DNA of 64,000 bases from Halicephalobus mephisto (GCA_009193035.1 SWDT01000193.1:1-64000), one strand, 5' to 3'. Counted from the stretch's first letter, positions 48,456-60,751 are shown. The notes: generated by a model not told the origin, from the letters alone. Program-made: numbers and translations.

Positions 48456-51400
48456 TCAAAGGACATCTTTGTTCCTATATATCATGTCACAAGCTACTCT
48501 AAAAGCAGAAACAATCTCCGTGATAGTTTTGAACGGCACTCCAGAGAGTCTTCTGTCTTCCATTTTCTCCTCTAACTTCCTGTAGAACGACTTCACAGCT
48601 TTACTTCTGATCGTGGAAGGCAAAATAATATGATAATCAGCCGGTTTCTGCGGGTAATCACGATGAATAAAAATCCTAATTTCTGGATACCTGTACGACC
48701 CGTACTAAAAACCAAAAAATAATCAAATTCCAAAACCCAAAATTACCCACCTTCGAAGGATTAATAATAAAAGAAAAAACTTGTGTATGTTCTGACAACG
48801 GCAAAAATTCAAAATCCACTCTATGTCTGAACCTTCTCAGTTCCGTTGCTGCTGGTTGTGGTAATTTCGCCGCTTTTCCAATTAATGCATCAATATAATA
48901 CGGTACACAACAATTAAAAGGACAATCTTCCGAAATTTCCTCCAGATGTGGTGATTCCGAATCCATAACCGGATTATTCGTTGGATTTTCTATTGGCATA
49001 GCTACTGTACTTGTAAGTTCATCATTTTGCACGCGTTTTGCGTTCATCGATACTGGTCCATTGAAGTCTGCTTCTTGTTGTCTTTTCAAAAAAGCAGCAT
49101 AAGCATCATTCATGTCACTATCCATTCTAGTTAACGCTACTTGGGCTCTTCCAGAGGGGAAAGCGAAATACTGTCCTGGTTGTGGAATTCTTTCGTCTGA
49201 TTTCTGACTTTTTTCTTCCAATTTCATTCTTTTTGCAACTGGTTCATCATCAGATCCATTTTCTCTTTTTTGGCTTAATTTATCGTCTTTCACATTTCCT
49301 CCAAGATACAGCATTTGGCCTTCTGGAGGAGCAACACAATTATAAACTCCCTGTTTGTAGTACATTTCCGCGGTTATTTCGTTCTCCTCAACTGGTCCAA
49401 GTTGTTCATCGTCTTCTTTCTGTGCTTCTGGAGGCACTGGATCATCTGCATCATCATAGAAATCCGGTCTAATGACTCTCTTCATGGGTGGATCACCTTC
49501 AACTCTAACTATGCATTCAATAAACCCATCTTCATCAACGTTAGACGCAAAGTCATGAAAGTGAACTCTCCTACCGTTTTCTCTTTCAATTCCTTCGTCT
49601 TCATCCAATTCTTCCATCCGTTCTTTCAACTCTGCCAGTCTTTCCTTCGTAAACTGAACAGGTATCAGTGGACAAGGGTGCTTCAATGGCTCAGAGCCAT
49701 CTATTCCATGATCCACCACCCACTTGATCCTCTTCTTGAGGAACATCCTCTGTCTTCTGACTTTCCTTTCACCATCAGCCAGATTATACAGTTCCTTCGG
49801 AGCTCTAATCATCTTGTCAGCAAACTTAGCGTCAGGGTTATCTATTACTTTAGTCAAATTCACTGCCGGCGATTTTTGCAGATAAGAAGCCGCCAGTTCC
49901 AACCCCTGAGTAGGGTCATATTTACTAGCCACTGATTGGATGTTCTTGATCAGCTTCGTAAGAAGGTCCTTTGTGACTTGTATATTGCCACTGATAATTT
50001 GGAGGACCTTATTGAATACATTAAGTTTCGAGTCTCCATCCAACTCCATTCTGTCCCTAATTTTGACGACTAGATCGTAATAACTACAAATTTTCTTGTA
50101 GACTTCTTGGTATTCTGCACTATTGAAGACTTCCGGGGGGATTGTACTCGAGCTCTGGTTGGAGCGTGCCGACGGTGTTGGGGTTGGGGCTCTTTTAGCA
50201 GAAGACCCAGCCACATTCGCCACCGCCGGAGATGGACCTTGTGCAATCTGCTGTTGACTAGAAGGTTGATGAGATCCAGGACCGTGAGAAGGAGGCTGAA
50301 GAAGAGATTCAGCAGATTGTTGAGAAGCAGGTTGAGGAACTGACTGCATCTGAGCACTAGGAGCATTTCCAGCAAATCCTTGTTGTTGCTGTTGATTTTG
50401 CATTTGAGAACCTTGCTGCATTCCAGATCCCTGTTGCATTCCTGGTCCCTGTTGCATTTGAGCACCTTGCTGCATTCCTGGTCCTTGTTGCATTCCGGGT
50501 CCCTGTTGCATTCCTGGTCCTTGTTGCATTCCAGATCCCTGTTGCATCCCTGGTCCCTGTTGCATTCCTGGTCCTTGTTGCATTCCTGGTCCCTGTGGAA
50601 AGTTTGTAAGTTGTTGTAGTTGTCCAGGACCTAGCATTCCATGTTGTTGACTTTGACAATTCGCCGGTTGCATTTGTTTCTGCATTTGATTAGAAAATCC
50701 TGGTTGCTGTTGCTGAAATGGCACTTGATGTTGTTGCATTCCTATATGTGGTGGAGGTTGTCCTTGAATAGGATGTTGTTGAACTTGATTCTGGGCTATC
50801 ATCATTCTTTGCTGTTGTTCGTTAGATCCAGGACCAGGTCCAGGGAAGGGGACGTTCTGTTGGTGTCTCTGCTGATTTGGATATCTTTGAAGGGGCTGTT
50901 GTTGCATCTGGTTGTTGCTATTCGGACCAGGGCCAGGAAATAGGACATTCTGTTGTTGATTCTGATTAGTTTGAGGATGATATCCAGGTTGATAAGGTTC
51001 ATTTTTCTGGACAAATCCGCCTTGTTGAGGAAGCCCGGGTTCTTTTTTGGGTTGCATTGTTTGCTGGTGTTGGAATCCCGGTTCTATATTTTGGAAGGTT
51101 TGCGATGAGAAATTTGGTTCTGTTTTCTGGAAATGATATCCTTGAGGAAATCTAGGTTCGGTTTTGGAGACGAAGGTCTGTTGGGGTTGTCCTCCGAAAG
51201 GCATGTTAGGAGGGGGTGGTTGGCCTGAGCCAGGGAAATTTCCACTAGCCATTCTTCTGAAACAAAATTAATCATGAATTTTTATATGAATCAGTTTACT
51301 GTTGGATCTGCATTCTTTGTTGGGCCATTCTCTGTTGATCCGAGATATTTCCTGGCATTTGGGGTTTTCCACCCATCTGATGTTGTTGTTGTTGTTGGAT

Positions 51401-51748
51401 CTGCATTTGTCTCCTCTCATACTGGAAATTTATATAGTAACTTTCGCGAGTTTTAAAGTTACAAACTTACGATTTTGTCCATGTATATCTGAACCCTGTG
51501 GATCTTCTCCTCCAACGGCGCCTGATTCATGGATTGTTGGAGTTGTTCAGGCAACTGCGAGATATATTCCATAACATTCTGTTGATTGACGATTATCTTT
51601 GAGGGAAGATTCATCGCTCTCGACATCATCAGATGTCCTTGTGGCTGAAAAAAATAAAAAACATAAAAACAACGAAAAAGATAAAACTCACCATGTTGGA
51701 CATGTATTGCTGCTGTCTGTGCTGGTTGGGGTCGTTATAATTATTCAT
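48456..51748 (-). CDS. Gln-rich Mediator MED15-like protein
   Basis: Five exons join in phase: 51748-51692, 51644-51471, 51421-51300, 51256-48751 and 48704-48456, giving 1,035 aa. The N-terminal third is Gln/Pro/Gly-rich with about eleven tandem GPGMQQ-type hexapeptides (encoded near 50400-50600). A helical domain follows (EYQEVYKKICSYYDLVVKIR...FNKVLQIISG), resembling the central MED15 helix pair. An acidic region is next, and the C-terminal domain (RYPEIRIFIHRDYPQKP ... ITEIVSAFRVACDMI) resembles the MED15 tail-module anchor. MED15 links activators to Mediator. No KIX domain is visible at the N-terminus, unlike C. elegans MDT-15, so this could be a paralogue, a KIX-less isoform or another Q-rich coactivator. 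GST kappa follows closely on the same strand. Confidence 0.65.
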
Positions 51749-52398
51749 CGCGGCGGTACGACGAACCAAATACGGCACGGGGAAAGAAACAAGCGCGCAT
51801 TCGGCTGCGTTGAAAGAAACCGAGTTCCGTTTGGTCTCGACGGGAAATTTTTTATATCAACTTTAATCCAAAAATAACTCTTGTTCATAGTCCTCCCCTT
51901 ATCCCTTCTCTCCAATATTACTTTTCCATTTTTATTAAATATCCATCCTTTTATATTGTACTATTTCCTTATAACAAAAAACATCTAAAAAGATGGATTT
52001 TAACAGATTTTTTATAATACTCCAATTACCCTTTATTTTTGGACTTTTTTACTTCTATTGTATTCCTATCGGATATCCATCCCACTAGCTTATATTATGT
52101 CCTTATCGTGAAAAATCCCAAAAAAATGGATTTTAACGAAATTTTTCTAATATCGTAATTGCTTTTTGTTTTTTACTTTTTTACTGTATCTTTACTGGAC
52201 ATCCACTTTTTCATTTCGTATCGTGTTTTTATTATAAAAATCCCGAAAATTTGGATTACAAGGAAGTTTCCATGACTACTAATATTCCGTGCATCTTTGC
52301 CATTAGCGGGTTTCGAAATATTTCTTTCGTTTTCGATAATCGCGCGAGAATGTTCATTTTTATATTTTTGCTGAGTATATTTTCATTTTAAGGAAAAC
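51749..52398. promoter_or_regulatory. Divergent promoter region, MED15-like / ANKMY2
   Basis: 650 bp between two diverging genes. It carries an imperfect tandem repeat of about 160 bp (51895-52265) with words like ATGGATTTTAACRRATTTTT and GGATATCCATC. TTTAAG lies six bases before the ANKMY2 ATG. The MED15-like side is GC-rich (GGCGGTACGACG). Confidence 0.5.
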
Positions 52399-53602
52399 AT
52401 GTCAGATCTTACTTCGGAAGAAGAACAGCTTTTCGAAGCTGTTGATAAACGAAATTACGAAGCTGTCGTAGAGATAGTTAACTCCGGGAAAATCCGGATC
52501 AACTGTCTGGACAAAAGTAACATGAATCCCTTAGATCAGGCTTGCTTCAGAGGGGATGAAGCTATCGTTAAGTTCCTGATTGAACACGGAGCTGATGTCG
52601 ACAACAGAAAACATCCAGAAGGCTACACTTGTCTCATGTTCGCCGCCCTTTCTGGTGGGTATGTTTTATATGACGAAATTCATTTTTCAGCATTTAGGAA
52701 AACCGGTTATCTGTCAGATGCTCCTAACAGCTGGAGCCAGGGCTCATGCCGTTAATTCTATCGGGAAAACCGCTTCAGAATTGGCAGCTTTCGTCGGACA
52801 ACACGAGTGTGTGAGTGTCATTTCGTCGTTCATCGACGCTGCCGACGTTGAGAAGATTCTTCATCCAAAAGGACCGGATAGCGATGTTATTTATCCCAGG
52901 GAATTTGTCACTTTTATCCACGATTTAACCAAGACCCATGATTTTCATCCAGTGAGGATCATTCTGGACATAGCCAAAAACGTTCATATCTTAGAACACC
53001 GGAAAAAGTTGCTGTTTGTCATTGACAGTCTTTTCGAGAAGCAATTGAGGTCGAAGGAACCCAACGAATGCCAGTCCTTAAAGCTGTGGATAGTTCTGTT
53101 TTCTCTCAGAGAGCTTCTGAAGTTTGTAGACTCCAAAAAGACCGAAAATAACTCCGTCAAAGAACTCATGGAGCTCTACGTGAGGAATCTGATTGCTCAA
53201 GAACCGAACGACATCCTCAAGAAAAATTCCGAACAGCTTCTACGGAACGCCGTCAGAGCTTTCCCATATCATCACAGTTTGCTTTTCCAGACTCTTGCCA
53301 AATCAGTCTCGAAAGTCGCCTTCGGGTCCTTGCCCAGCTGCCACAGACTGATTTTGAATTCTCTCTTCGGACCAAGGTTCACAGAAACAAGTAATTTTTG
53401 TCTTACTTGTGGATTGTCTGGTTCCAAAAAAGCTTGTCCAAAATGCAAATCACCGTATTGTTCACAAGAATGCCAAAAATTGGATTGGCCGTTCCATCGG
53501 AAGTGCTGCGAAGCGATCCAAAAAAGGCCCAAAGGAGAATCGACGTTCAAGGAATTCACAGAACGTGAATTGAGGGAAATTGTGGATAAAGAAGAAAAAT
53601 AA
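52399..53602 (+). CDS. ANKMY2-like ankyrin-repeat and MYND-finger protein
   Basis: Two exons: 52399-52654 and 52698-53602, joined in phase 1 across a 43-nt intron ending CATTTAG, giving 386 aa. Residues 1-125 carry three ankyrin repeats (PLDQACFRGDEAIVKFLIEHGADV, GYTCLMFAALSG; only part of each quoted), nearly collinear with human ANKMY2, including the VNSIGKTASELAAFVGQHEC segment. A helical middle follows. A MYND zinc finger near residues 325-365 has C-x2-C, C-x2-C, YCSQEC and a final H-x3-CC pattern. Vertebrate ANKMY2 acts with FKBP38 in cilia and Hedgehog signalling, targeting adenylyl cyclases. PRMT7 starts 366 nt downstream on the same strand. Confidence 0.88.
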
Positions 53603-53968
53603 AAATACGGTTATGAATTTTGTTGGTCTCAAAATAGTCAAAAAAATAAAATAAAAATTTGAATTTCATTAAATGTAGACTTGTTTGAATCAATTTATAC
53701 TTTTACTGTAATTTTTTACTTTTTAATTTAATTTGAAATTTTTAAAATTTTCCAAATTTTTTTTAATTTTTCAATTTTTTAAAATTTTTCGATTTTTTTA
53801 ATTTTTCGGTTTTTTTGAATGTATTGTTGTATTAAGTAAACAAGATAAACCTTTAGAAAATGGGAAACCACTGGGAAAGATAAAATTCGATGAAAAATGA
53901 ATAACTAGATTTGGATGATTCGGAAATTTTAAAATTTCTTTAAAGTTTTTGATTTTTTATTTTTTCAG
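53603..53968. other. Spacer between ANKMY2 and PRMT7
   Basis: AT-rich 366 bp with T-runs and a TTTTTTCAG acceptor exactly at the PRMT7 ATG. The short same-strand spacing fits an operon spacer, although a separate promoter cannot be excluded. Confidence 0.45.
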
Positions 53969-56099
53969 ATGCAGGATAAGAAGTTCTACCAACAATTTGA
54001 TCCTGTTTCCGGTCAGATGGAATGGAAAGTCGTCGAGGATGTCCCGACAGAAGACGATGAAGACATGATTATTCAGATTGCTAGATCCAATTTTGGAGAC
54101 ATGATTTACGATTATGATAGAAACGAAAGATTCTCCGCTGGATTAAAATGTCATATTGATAGACTGAAATCGGAAGGACAGAAACCCCATGTAGTCGATA
54201 TTGGCACAGGAACTGGGTTACTCTCGATGATGGCAGCCAGACACGGAGCGAGTCAAGTGACGGCCGTTGAGGTCTTTGAGCCGATGGCGATTACAGCGGA
54301 GAAAGTGGTCAAGAAAAATGGATTATCTGATGTAATCAAAGTAGTCCATTCTAGATCGACTGATGTAGATGAAAGACATGTGAGCAAGAAAGGAGACATC
54401 ATTGTTGCCGAGGTATTTGACACGGAATTAATCGGGGAAGGAGCTCTGAGATCGTTCAAGGAAGGACTGCCGACTTTTGGAAAACCCGGCTGCAGAGTAG
54501 TCCCGGCAAAAGGAAGAATATGGGTGATTCCAGTGGCTTCTAAGGAGATTCAGAAGTTTAGAAAGTTTCCGAACGGAAGAATGAAGGCTCCATTTGAAGA
54601 TTGCCCCGGAACTGGAGCTGTTTTTGACGTCCAACTAAGTGAATTCCCAAATGAATGGTTCCAAGTACTATCTGAACCGTTTATCGCATTTGAGTGAGTT
54701 TGTTTAATTTGTGATTGGTTTTTATTAAATTATTTTAGTTTCAACTTTGAAGACGCTGATTCTATTAATTATAATGAAGAATTTCTGAAAGAATTTGAAG
54801 CTGTAGCTGATGGATACTTTGATACGATTCTCTTCTGGTGGGATTTGGACATGAATGGGACGTGGGAGAATGTGATTTCAACGGTTCCTACTCAATTTTC
54901 AGACAAATCTATCTGGAGAGATCACTGGATGCAAGCGATTTACTTCCTTCCTAAAGGACTGGAAGTGAAAGAAGGAGATGAAGTGCCTTTAATCTGTGCC
55001 CATGACGAGTATTCTTTGTGGTTTGATCTACCACAAGAAGGAAAGAAAACCCAAGCTTCAATTTGCTCTTGTCAATTACATTGTACTTTATCCAGATATG
55101 ATTTCTACCGGTTGAATACTGTAGATGAGAATGAAGAATTTGTAAAGTTCATTGGAGAGGTTTGTTATTTTGATTTTATTGATTTTTTATTGAAAGAATA
55201 ATTTTTAGATCTGTAGAAAGAAGAAAATCGTGACGTTCAGCGATGGATCTCTGATTAGTCTTTATGCTTCTCGATCTGCAACACAGGTTTACGCAATAGA
55301 AACGGGATTCTCAAGTGCTAGAATGATCCAAGGATACTCGAAATTGAATTCTATAACGAATATCTCTGTCGCAGATTCTGTGGATAAGTTTAGAGAGGAA
55401 TTGAAGGATTCTGAATCTTTGGTTGTCCTGGCAGAACCGTTTTTCTCGACATCGATCCTCCCTTGGCATGCTGTTATTAGGTATGGTCATTTGATTGAAG
55501 GCGTCAGGAATATTGTAGGGAAGGAAACGAAACTGGAGATTTATCCCAATGAGGCGAAATTGATGTGTATGCCAGTTGTTTTTAAACATTTATGGAAGAT
55601 TGCTGCTCCGGTTGGAACGGTAGATGGATTTGATTTGAGCGATTTTGATGATATTTGTCAAGTAAGTGTTTGGATTTTTATTGGTGTTTATTGATTTCTT
55701 TAGAAAGCGAGAGAAATTGCGGATCCAATTGTGGAACAGCATTCCTTGTTTGAATACGTGAGTGTTGCTGTAGGAGATGCGGTTGAGGTTTATAATTTCG
55801 ATTTTGGAAGTCAATTGAAAGAAAAATCAACGAATGTAAAAAGCAAACTTGAGGGGGCTAATGCGTTTGTTTTCTGGATGGACTACAGTTGGAGAGAAGA
55901 TGGAAGAGAGTTGAGGACTTCCAATGGATTGAGAGAACCTTGTGGAGTCGGGAAACCTCCAAAATGGCATCCAGGACATCGTCAGGGAGTGTATTTCATT
56001 CCGAGAGATAAGTTCGAGGTTGTGAAAGAGATTAAAGTCAAAGTAGTTCCTGGTGAAATGGATATTGGGTTTGAATTTGAAAATATTGTTAAAGATTGA
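53969..56099 (+). CDS. prmt-7: Protein arginine methyltransferase 7
   Basis: Four exons join in phase: 53969-54693, 54739-55159, 55209-55661 and 55704-56099, giving 664 aa. The ATG follows directly after TTTTTTCAG. The N-terminal methyltransferase core has VVDIGTGTGLLSMMAA (SAM-binding motif I), VTAVEVFEPM, and EVFDTELIGEGAL with the paired acidic catalytic residues. RDHWMQAIYFLP is next, as in human PRMT7. The second, degenerate methyltransferase half follows (VLAEPFFSTSILPWH, FVFWMDYSW, HRQGVYFIPRDK). The family makes monomethylarginine on histones and RNA-binding proteins. Length compares with 692 aa in human. An AATAAA polyadenylation signal begins within ten bases of the stop codon. Confidence 0.95.
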
Positions 56100-56353
56100 A
56101 TTTTCAATAAAAAATTTGTTTTTGTTTAGAGTAAAAAGTATTGGTTTTTCTCTCATCAGTCGAAACGAAAATTCTTTGTGATATAAAATATATTCTGAGA
56201 TCATCGACTGTAATAATCGCTTTATCGATAATCTTTAATTTGTAAACAGATAAGTTAAATTAATTATTTTTAATTTTCTGGTGTCATTTTGTCTTGTTTG
56301 TTTTTAAATTAAACTGATTTAATTTCTTAATACAAATTATTTAGACGAAAATA

Positions 56354-58778
56354 ATGTCGCTAGCAGTGGATATTAATAAGATCAATCATAGTTTGGTCGA
56401 AATCGAAACTTATGATATCGAAACAAAGAAGTCGACATCGGGTGAAAAAAGTTTCTAAAACCTTCGTAAATGTGTAGATGACATCATAAAAAATACAGGC
56501 AGAACATTGAAAAAATAGTTGTATTTGATTCTGATTTTGGAACTACTCAAGAAAAATTTGAAAATTATAATAACCTTGTTCATATAACAACACAAATGGA
56601 AATGGAGAATTTGCCGTATCCTCGTTTGTAAAATTTGAAAAAAAAGTTTATTTTTAATGTTGAATTTTAATTTTGTCACGTTATGCCGTTATATGGACAT
56701 TTCTGAGAATAGACAAATTCAATATGAAATTGAAGATCACAGATGGTTTGGTATTTATCAAATGTATGATCGTTCATATATATTTGACGTTTTGGAGGTA
56801 AAAAAAACAAGATTTTCACTTGATTTACACTATATGTCTAGAAAGTGCTAATATAAAGGAATTCCAAAGTGATACAAAAACAACACAAACAGCAATTGAA
56901 AGAGCACGGGTGTTCTTAGGAGACGAGATCTACTTTATCAAAATCCCAGAAAAACGATTCAAACAAGAAAAATTAGTATTATTAATGATTATAGTATTGT
57001 ATATTTTCCAATTCCGCTAAAAGAATATGAATCAAAAAAGACAAGAATTGACCTTGAGATAACCAAATTCACCATGGTTAATTTCCAAAAATAAAGAGAT
57101 TCAAGTAATTGCTTACGATGAATCATCTCGTGGAGGACTTTGGCCAGAATCAGTCATCACATTTGACAGAGACCAAAATTATATTGGTAAAAATACTGCT
57201 AACGTACTTAGGACGCATCTCGATTCCAGTATTTCCAATTGGAAAATAATTTATAATCAAGATTACGCAAGTTGGAAAGATTTTTATGCTATATTGCCGT
57301 TTAACTTCAACGTAAAAGACTTGAAAGAACCATTTTTCGAAGTGAGCACATCTCAAGGAATGAAACACTTCAGTATGACGAAGATTAATAAGATATTTCT
57401 GGAGAAGATCAGAGATAGAGCTATGGAGTTCCAAGGACAGAAAAGGAACAAGATGAAAGCTGTCGTTACCATATCCCAGTATTTCCAAAGGGAGGACAGA
57501 CATTTGCACTTGAAAGTATCGTTGAATCAGCCAAATTGGCGGATATTGAGGTCATTGACGTGATCGAGGAAACTCACGCTGATCTGCTATATTATTTATC
57601 ACGTGAGGAATATGCGAAACATATCCAAGTAGAGAGTAAAGTTGCGATTCTGGACATTGGAGGAGGAACTGGGCTCGGACGCATTTATAAAATTCTTAAA
57701 TATAAAGGAAATTGAATAGCTTTATTGAAAGACATTATTGAATGCAACTTCGTCGGTACTCTTTGATCGTTATATTATAGAGGAAATTTGTGACATTTTC
57801 AAGGAAAAACATAATGTGGATCTTGGAGAGAAAATAAAACAAGGATATCTGGCGAGGGTTAATGGCTCAATAGCTTCAGATATCGATGACGAAATGGTGA
57901 AAGCAAGAGTTTTTTACAAACAAACTAAAACAGAACTATTCGAAAAAGATGCAAAAATATGGTCGGAGATATTTGAATTAACAAAAATGATTAAACATAT
58001 ATTAACAACTCAGGAGGAATTTCAGTAAGATTTTTCATAGTTGAATTAGAATCTAGTAGAAGTTTTAAGTTTGATTTGTCAGATATAGTTCGAGGAATAG
58101 GGGGAATTCAGACATTCACAAAAAAGTGGCTAGAAAGCCTTTTACCTTTTGAAGTGCATTGTTATTTAGTAAACAAGTTGTTTGAATTGGATTCAGAACT
58201 TTCGTACAACCAACTGCTAGGTGATAATGGTGTAAGATTTATGGATTATAGATGTGCAATAAAAGATAAACTCCCTAAGTCACAGCCCCAGGCAGATACA
58301 ATATTTCTAGCAGGAGGAACTTGCAGAATGCTGTTTATCCGGTCTAACATTGCTGGAACAACGCCACAAAAACGCTTGTAACACGGCACACGGTGTAACA
58401 CCACTGATACTGGGTGTCTCAAATAGTGACAAGCGACACACCGCCGACACTGGGTGTCTCAAATAGTTACGGTCGTGGGGAGTACTGACCAGTTCTTGTG
58501 TCCAGCGTGTCACACCCAGTCGTGTAAATGTTAGACCGGGTATCCGAAGAAAGATAGGAGAATTATCCCCAGGCACTGAAATGGTTATAGATAGACAATT
58601 TGAGATCATCACTGCTACTGGAGCCACTGTTCATGCTTTACAAGTCCTCAGTGGAGAAGTTCAGCCTTATATTAGCATGGACAGGTATAATAGAAACATT
58701 CGTCAAATAGGGATACTGAACCAAGATCCTTTTGGTTTCATTGGTGACGATGACACGGCAGTTGATGAAGAACAATAG
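56354..58778 (+). pseudogene. Decayed Hsp70-like (HSPA family) ATPase gene
   Basis: Fragments in order along the plus strand resemble an Hsp70 nucleotide-binding domain. They are VVFDSDFGTT near 56520 (DLGTT-like), EIQVIAYDE near 57105, a segment ending KAVVTI near 57465, SAKLADIEVIDVIEETHAD near 57530, AILDIGGGTG near 57645 (phosphate 2 loop), IEEICDIFKEKHNVDL near 57780, TIFLAGGTCRM near 58300 and ATGATVHALQVLSGE near 58615. They lie in different frames with single-base shifts at about 56965, 57090 and 57500 and stops between, so no intact model is possible. One pair of splice sites around 58026-58057 (32 nt) still keeps frame. A 201-bp foldback element sits in the AGGTCRMLF region. The first 700 bp are less clearly Hsp70. 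Sequencing error could explain some shifts but not all. Confidence 0.7.
58340..58540. mobile_element. Foldback insertion in the Hsp70-like pseudogene
   Basis: The terminal inverted repeats are CGGTCTAACAT on the left and ATGTTAGACCG on the right, flanked by TATC on both sides (58336-58339 and 58541-58544). The interior holds two direct copies of CACTGGGTGTCTCAAATAGT-like text. Deleting the element with one TATC joins the Hsp70 reading frame exactly, so this is a recent insertion. The element also begins with GT at 58342 and has AG at 58533-58534; splicing that 193-nt span would also keep frame. Confidence 0.8.
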
Positions 58779-59233
58779 CGAAAACAAAAAAATAATCATA
58801 AATATTTACAATCCTGTAAACAAACAACAATATATTTCAAATTTACATTATACTTTTATTTAAAAATATATTTTTAAATGTAGTTTTTCATATAGCCAAA
58901 TAAACTACATTTCGAAATATCCATTGCCAGACAATCCTATTTTTGCCAGCCTTTGTCTCTTTATCTGTCTCGCCGCGAATAGAAAAAACGCGTCACTTTG
59001 GAAGGAGTGGTTCGTTTTTTCTTCATTGATTTCACAATAATTAATCTACTCCATGAGAATCCGTCATTGTTGATTGCCTCCTCTTTTCTTTATTCCCGAT
59101 TCACACTGAATGCACTCCGAACCATGTCTTCGGAAACGTTCGACGGTCCAGAATTCGTCAACTCAAAACCCAGACCAAGAAGTCATTGATGTTTGTTTTT
59201 TATTTTTAAAATCCATATATTCAGTTTTTTCAG
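58779..59233. other. Spacer and probable leader of the TBC1D20 gene
   Basis: The part 58979-59190 is of higher complexity and has a 21-codon frame starting ATGTCTTCGG (59124) that ends in a stop. No donor in it joins the TBC exon in phase, so it is either a noncoding upstream exon or promoter. No other gene seen. Confidence 0.45.
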
Positions 59234-60677
59234 ATGTTAAATTCAGTAGACTTTACACATTCCTCGTCGTCGAGCTCGACAACAACACCAAAGAGAAGGA
59301 ATCGGAGGAAGCAATCAAGTGATTCGTTGGATTCTCAAGCTTCTACCTCGACCACGACTTCTGCCGGCTACCAATCCATCGCGAAGGCCAAACGGAAGGT
59401 TCAGTTGAAGAAGGAACAAAGATTAAACAAGTACATCCAGGATTCCGAGGAAAAACTGATCAAAAACGCCCAGGATTTACGGGATTTTGCAAAGAGCGAA
59501 TGTGGATTGATCAATGACGAAATCAGATCCAAAGTCTGGCCAGTCCTTGCGGAAACCATCAACGATCAAGATGAAAATGCATCCTCCAACGATGAATCTT
59601 CTAGTTCTTGTTCAGATTCCGATTTCGAAACCGCTGTAAGTTCTCTTTCGATCAGCGACGATGGACAAGGATTCGAAAAACTACCAGAGGTTTGTTTTTT
59701 GGCCGTTCATATATGAATTTCCTTATTGCAGAACCCCCCATCCATCGAAGAACTCAAAACTCATCCAGAATGGAACCAAGTCGAGATGGATGTCCACAGA
59801 ACACTTGCCAGATTCCCTCCAGGAACTAGCGAAGACGAAAGAGTCACTTTGCAGACAGATCTGACTCCGCTGATCGTCCGGGTTTTGAAGCAGAACAAGA
59901 GATTTCGGTATTACCAAGGTCAGTCACTATCAATATTTCCGTAAAAACCCGGTTTTCAGGATTTCATGACATTTGTCTGACACTTATTCTAGTCTTGGGA
60001 TCAGACAACGCTTATCGGGTTGCAAGGATACTTGCTCATCGAACAGTCTTCAAAAAATATCTGACAAAATCCCTCGAGGAAACTGCCATGCAAGATTTAC
60101 AATTGATGTACGTACTCTTGTTCAAACATAATCACAAATTAGAGGAATATCTCCGAGAAGCCGAGCTTGGAACCCTGTTTGCTCTCAGTTGGCCGTTAAC
60201 TTGGTTCTCTCACGTCCTAGACGACTATCAACAGGTAAGGTACTTTCCAATCCATTGTCTAACTGGAACCCTCAGGTGGTCACTTGTTTCGATCTTTTCC
60301 TTTCTTCCCATCCACTTATGCCAATCTACGTCAGCGCCGCAGTGATTCTTCAAAGGACCAAGGAAATCTACGCCACAGAAAAAGATATGCCTATGCTTCA
60401 CGCGCTTCTGAGCCACATTCCAGAAACTGTAGACATTCCCGCTGTTATCGAAGTCGCGTTGAAGCTGTTCGAGGAGTACCCGCCCAAGATGGTCAAAACA
60501 AAGTATCTGCACGAGTACGAGAGAGAATGCGAAGAATCGATGAAGCGACATGCCCGAGTGCCTCCTGCCAACACGTTGTCTAGATATTCCATTTCCAAGT
60601 GGGTCGTTGCTGGAACCATGAGTGCTGCTGCATTCTACCTGCTCTGGACCAACAACTACTTGGAACTTGTAAAGTAG
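59234..60677 (+). CDS. tbc-20: TBC1D20-like Rab GTPase-activating protein
   Basis: Four exons join in phase: 59234-59689, 59732-59918, 59960-60234 and 60276-60677, giving 439 aa. The ATG follows directly after TTTTTTCAG. A Ser-rich N-terminus and the segment SECGLINDEIRSKVWPVL lead into a TBC domain. The arginine finger is in MDVHRTLARFPPG, the glutamine finger in YYQGFHD, then TLFALSWPLTWFSHVL and SSHPLMPIYVSAAV follow. A C-terminal hydrophobic helix (VVAGTMSAAAFYLLW) anchors the protein, as in TBC1D20. That protein is the ER-bound GAP for Rab1 and Rab18. The acidic Ser/Asp insert around residues 115-140 is longer than in human. It converges on nuo-4, with 74 nt between stop codons. Confidence 0.93.
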
Positions 60678-60751
60678 CCAAATCTTGTCAGAGTTGTATT
60701 TTGTAAATAGATGAGCATAGACAGCTCTATTAACCTATAAAACAATTTCCC

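Noticed and set aside
49182..50943. Long plus-strand frames opposite the MED15-like gene
   Set aside because: Shadows of the long Gln-rich minus-strand exon; Leu/Ser-rich composition follows from complementing CAA/CAG codons.
59124..59189. Upstream ATG frame as a first coding exon of tbc-20
   Set aside because: No donor in it joins the exon at 59234 in phase without a stop codon.
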